In this document: piece by piece, positions 32,704 to 33,739 of the stretch
Position numbering within the stretch: the first letter of the stretch is position 1
How the letters are laid out: every line of letters starts with the position of its first letter
Assembly: GCA_964293305.1 (NCBI GenBank)
Contig: CAXYYO010000037.1
Location: forward strand, 1-33,739
Origin: CALAGJ01 sp964293305
GTDB taxonomy: Bacteria > Bacteroidota > Bacteroidia > Chitinophagales > Chitinophagaceae
Direction: 5' to 3'
DNA: 33,739 bases
Notes under the pieces: generated by a model
Database searches by the model: none
What the model was told of the DNA's origin: nothing
What the model saw: only the letters and a program-made list of their open reading frames with translations
Position numbers and translations under genes: made by a program

Positions 32704-33739
32704 ATGAAATCTTTTGTACTCAGATTGATGGCAATTGCCCTTCTCTCAATATTATGCTCAAAAGCATTATATGCCACTGCTGTGCTCAGCACTGCCAACT
32801 ATAGTGCAGGCACGGTTTATCAAAATACTTCTAGTAATCTATTGTATGCATGTAAAATGGTTGTATCCGGCAGTAATGCAACCGTAAACAATATTCAATT
32901 CACGCTTTCTGGCACACATACCAGTACTGAATTAACTACAGTATCAGTTTACTTTAATCTAAATCCAGATTTAACCGGAGCATCATACTTAGGTAATTCT
33001 GTTGCAAATTTTTCTGCGCCAAAAACTTATAGCATCAATATTAACAGAACGGTCAATGCAGGTAGTTCGGGTTACTTTATTATTACTTTTAATGTAAGAG
33101 ATACCGCAAAAGACAATAAAACTATACAGATAAATGGTGCAACAAACCCTGTAACATTTGGATTCACAACTGCAACTTCTGTTACCAATAACCAAACTAA
33201 TGCTGCTGGCATACAAACCATACAAGCTGCGGATATTACACTCAGCTCGGCTACTATTGTTGCGGATACACTTTTCCAAAACTCTACCAGCAATATTATT
33301 TCAGCTACCCGAATGAAAGTAAGCACCTCATCAGCCATTGTCAATAAAGTTACCTTCACACTCTCCGGCTCTCATGATGCCAATGACCTCACAGGTGCTT
33401 ATGTGTATTACAATCCCACACAGGTAAGTATTAGCGGTGCAGCTTATTTGGGCTATCTCATTCCCAACGTAAATGCGACAGCCACTTATAGTTTAAATGT
33501 ATATCGGCAGATGAATATAAAAGATAGTGGTTATTATATCATCAGTGTAAATGTAAGAGATACTGCCAGCGATAATAAAACGGTAAGAATCATTGCAGGT
33601 ACAAACCCTGTGGTATTTGGTTTTACAACTAAGCCAAATGTAACCAATAATCAAACCAGTGCAGCGGGGTTACAAACCATACAGGCTGCGGATATTACAC
33701 TCAGCTCGGCTACTATTGTTGCGGATACACTTTTCCAAA
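32704..33739 (+). CDS. Secreted tandem-repeat beta-sandwich protein, 3' end beyond the window
   Basis: The reading frame opens at ATG 32704 and runs without a stop to the window edge (345 codons), so the gene is partial. The product has a signal peptide (about 1-25, ending near LYATA) and then modules of about 153 residues. Module 1 is roughly 26-175, module 2 is 176-328, and module 3 starts at 329. Each begins with a DITLSSATIVADTLFQ-like strand and carries a FTLSGxH, VYxNP and YxIxxNVRDTAxDNKT series. The pattern resembles the N-terminal domain found with BNR-repeat sialidases (BNR_assoc_N), which I offer as a possibility only. It is probably a large surface or secreted adhesin-like or enzyme-linked protein. 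A C-terminal sorting domain would be expected but lies outside. Confidence 0.85.
   Translation, partial: MKSFVLRLMAIALLSILCSKALYATAVLSTANYSAGTVYQNTSSNLLYACKMVVSGSNATVNNIQFTLSGTHTSTELTTVSVYFNLNPDLTGASYLGNSVANFSAPKTYSININRTVNAGSSGYFIITFNVRDTAKDNKTIQINGATNPVTFGFTTATSVTNNQTNAAGIQTIQAADITLSSATIVADTLFQNSTSNIISATRMKVSTSSAIVNKVTFTLSGSHDANDLTGAYVYYNPTQVSISGAAYLGYLIPNVNATATYSLNVYRQMNIKDSGYYIISVNVRDTASDNKTVRIIAGTNPVVFGFTTKPNVTNNQTSAAGLQTIQAADITLSSATIVADTLFQ
33212..33739 (+). repeat. Near-identical 69-bp direct repeat, period 459 bp, reaching the window end
   Basis: 33212-33280 and 33671-33739 are identical except for one base (A versus G at the codon before the shared GCTGCGGAT). The distance of 459 bp equals 153 codons, the module length of the encoded protein. 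The second copy ends exactly at the last base of the window. Confidence 0.95.

Overview
The window looks like chromosomal DNA of a low-GC Bacteroidota, most likely of the Chitinophagaceae/Sphingobacteriia side. The grounds are a RemB/Wzi-type outer-membrane protein, a phylum-type zinc-less L36, an L17 with a long tail, A-rich start regions without Shine-Dalgarno sites, and many TAnnTTTG-type -7 promoter boxes. No rRNA, tRNA or CRISPR array was seen. The window is probably a complete assembly contig: its left edge lies in a possible mobile element and its right edge stops exactly inside a near-identical coding repeat.

Layout. 1-660: an excisionase-like zinc-finger/HTH gene, two families of phased short repeats, and the 3' end of mnmE, a tRNA-modification GTPase gene whose last codons are a known integration target in other bacteria. 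641-4767: mnmE, an ABC exporter and an apparently intact subclass B1 metallo-beta-lactamase, all on the minus strand. 5040-9501: typA/bipA, a 670 bp palindrome-containing gap, an orphan zinc-ribbon protein, a GC-rich structured element and an MFS transporter. 9581-13415: the alpha operon infA-rpmJ-rpsM-rpsK-rpsD-rpoA-rplQ with its own promoter and terminator. It is detached from secY/map, and several of its spacers carry strong stem-loops.

13871-20000: a RemB/Wzi-like outer-membrane protein divergent by 7 bp from a dihydroorotase, then a two-domain NagZ-like glycosidase/serine hydrolase fusion. 20395-26494: a sugar-nucleotidyltransferase-like gene, a membrane Fe-S oxidoreductase subunit, a methyltransferase-PAP2 pair, a phosphoglucosamine mutase and a Nudix hydrolase. 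26560-32534: pyrE with a secreted HMA-like protein, then ccmE-ccmF for cytochrome c maturation, then pyrG. 32704-end: a secreted protein of tandem ~153-residue modules, open at the window edge.

Functional themes are translation (typA, alpha operon, mnmE), pyrimidine synthesis spread over three loci (pyrC-like, pyrE, pyrG), envelope metabolism (glmM, NagZ fusion, PAP2, RemB-like) and cytochrome c maturation. Most of the window is ordinary core genome. The parts most worth a second look are the mnmE-adjacent repeat arrays, the B1 metallo-beta-lactamase, the structured spacers of the ribosomal operon, the CXXXY-type CcmE, the GC-rich element at 8.1 kb and the repeat protein at the right end. I did not find a clear new defence or mobile system. 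The left edge is the best candidate for one continuing outside the window.
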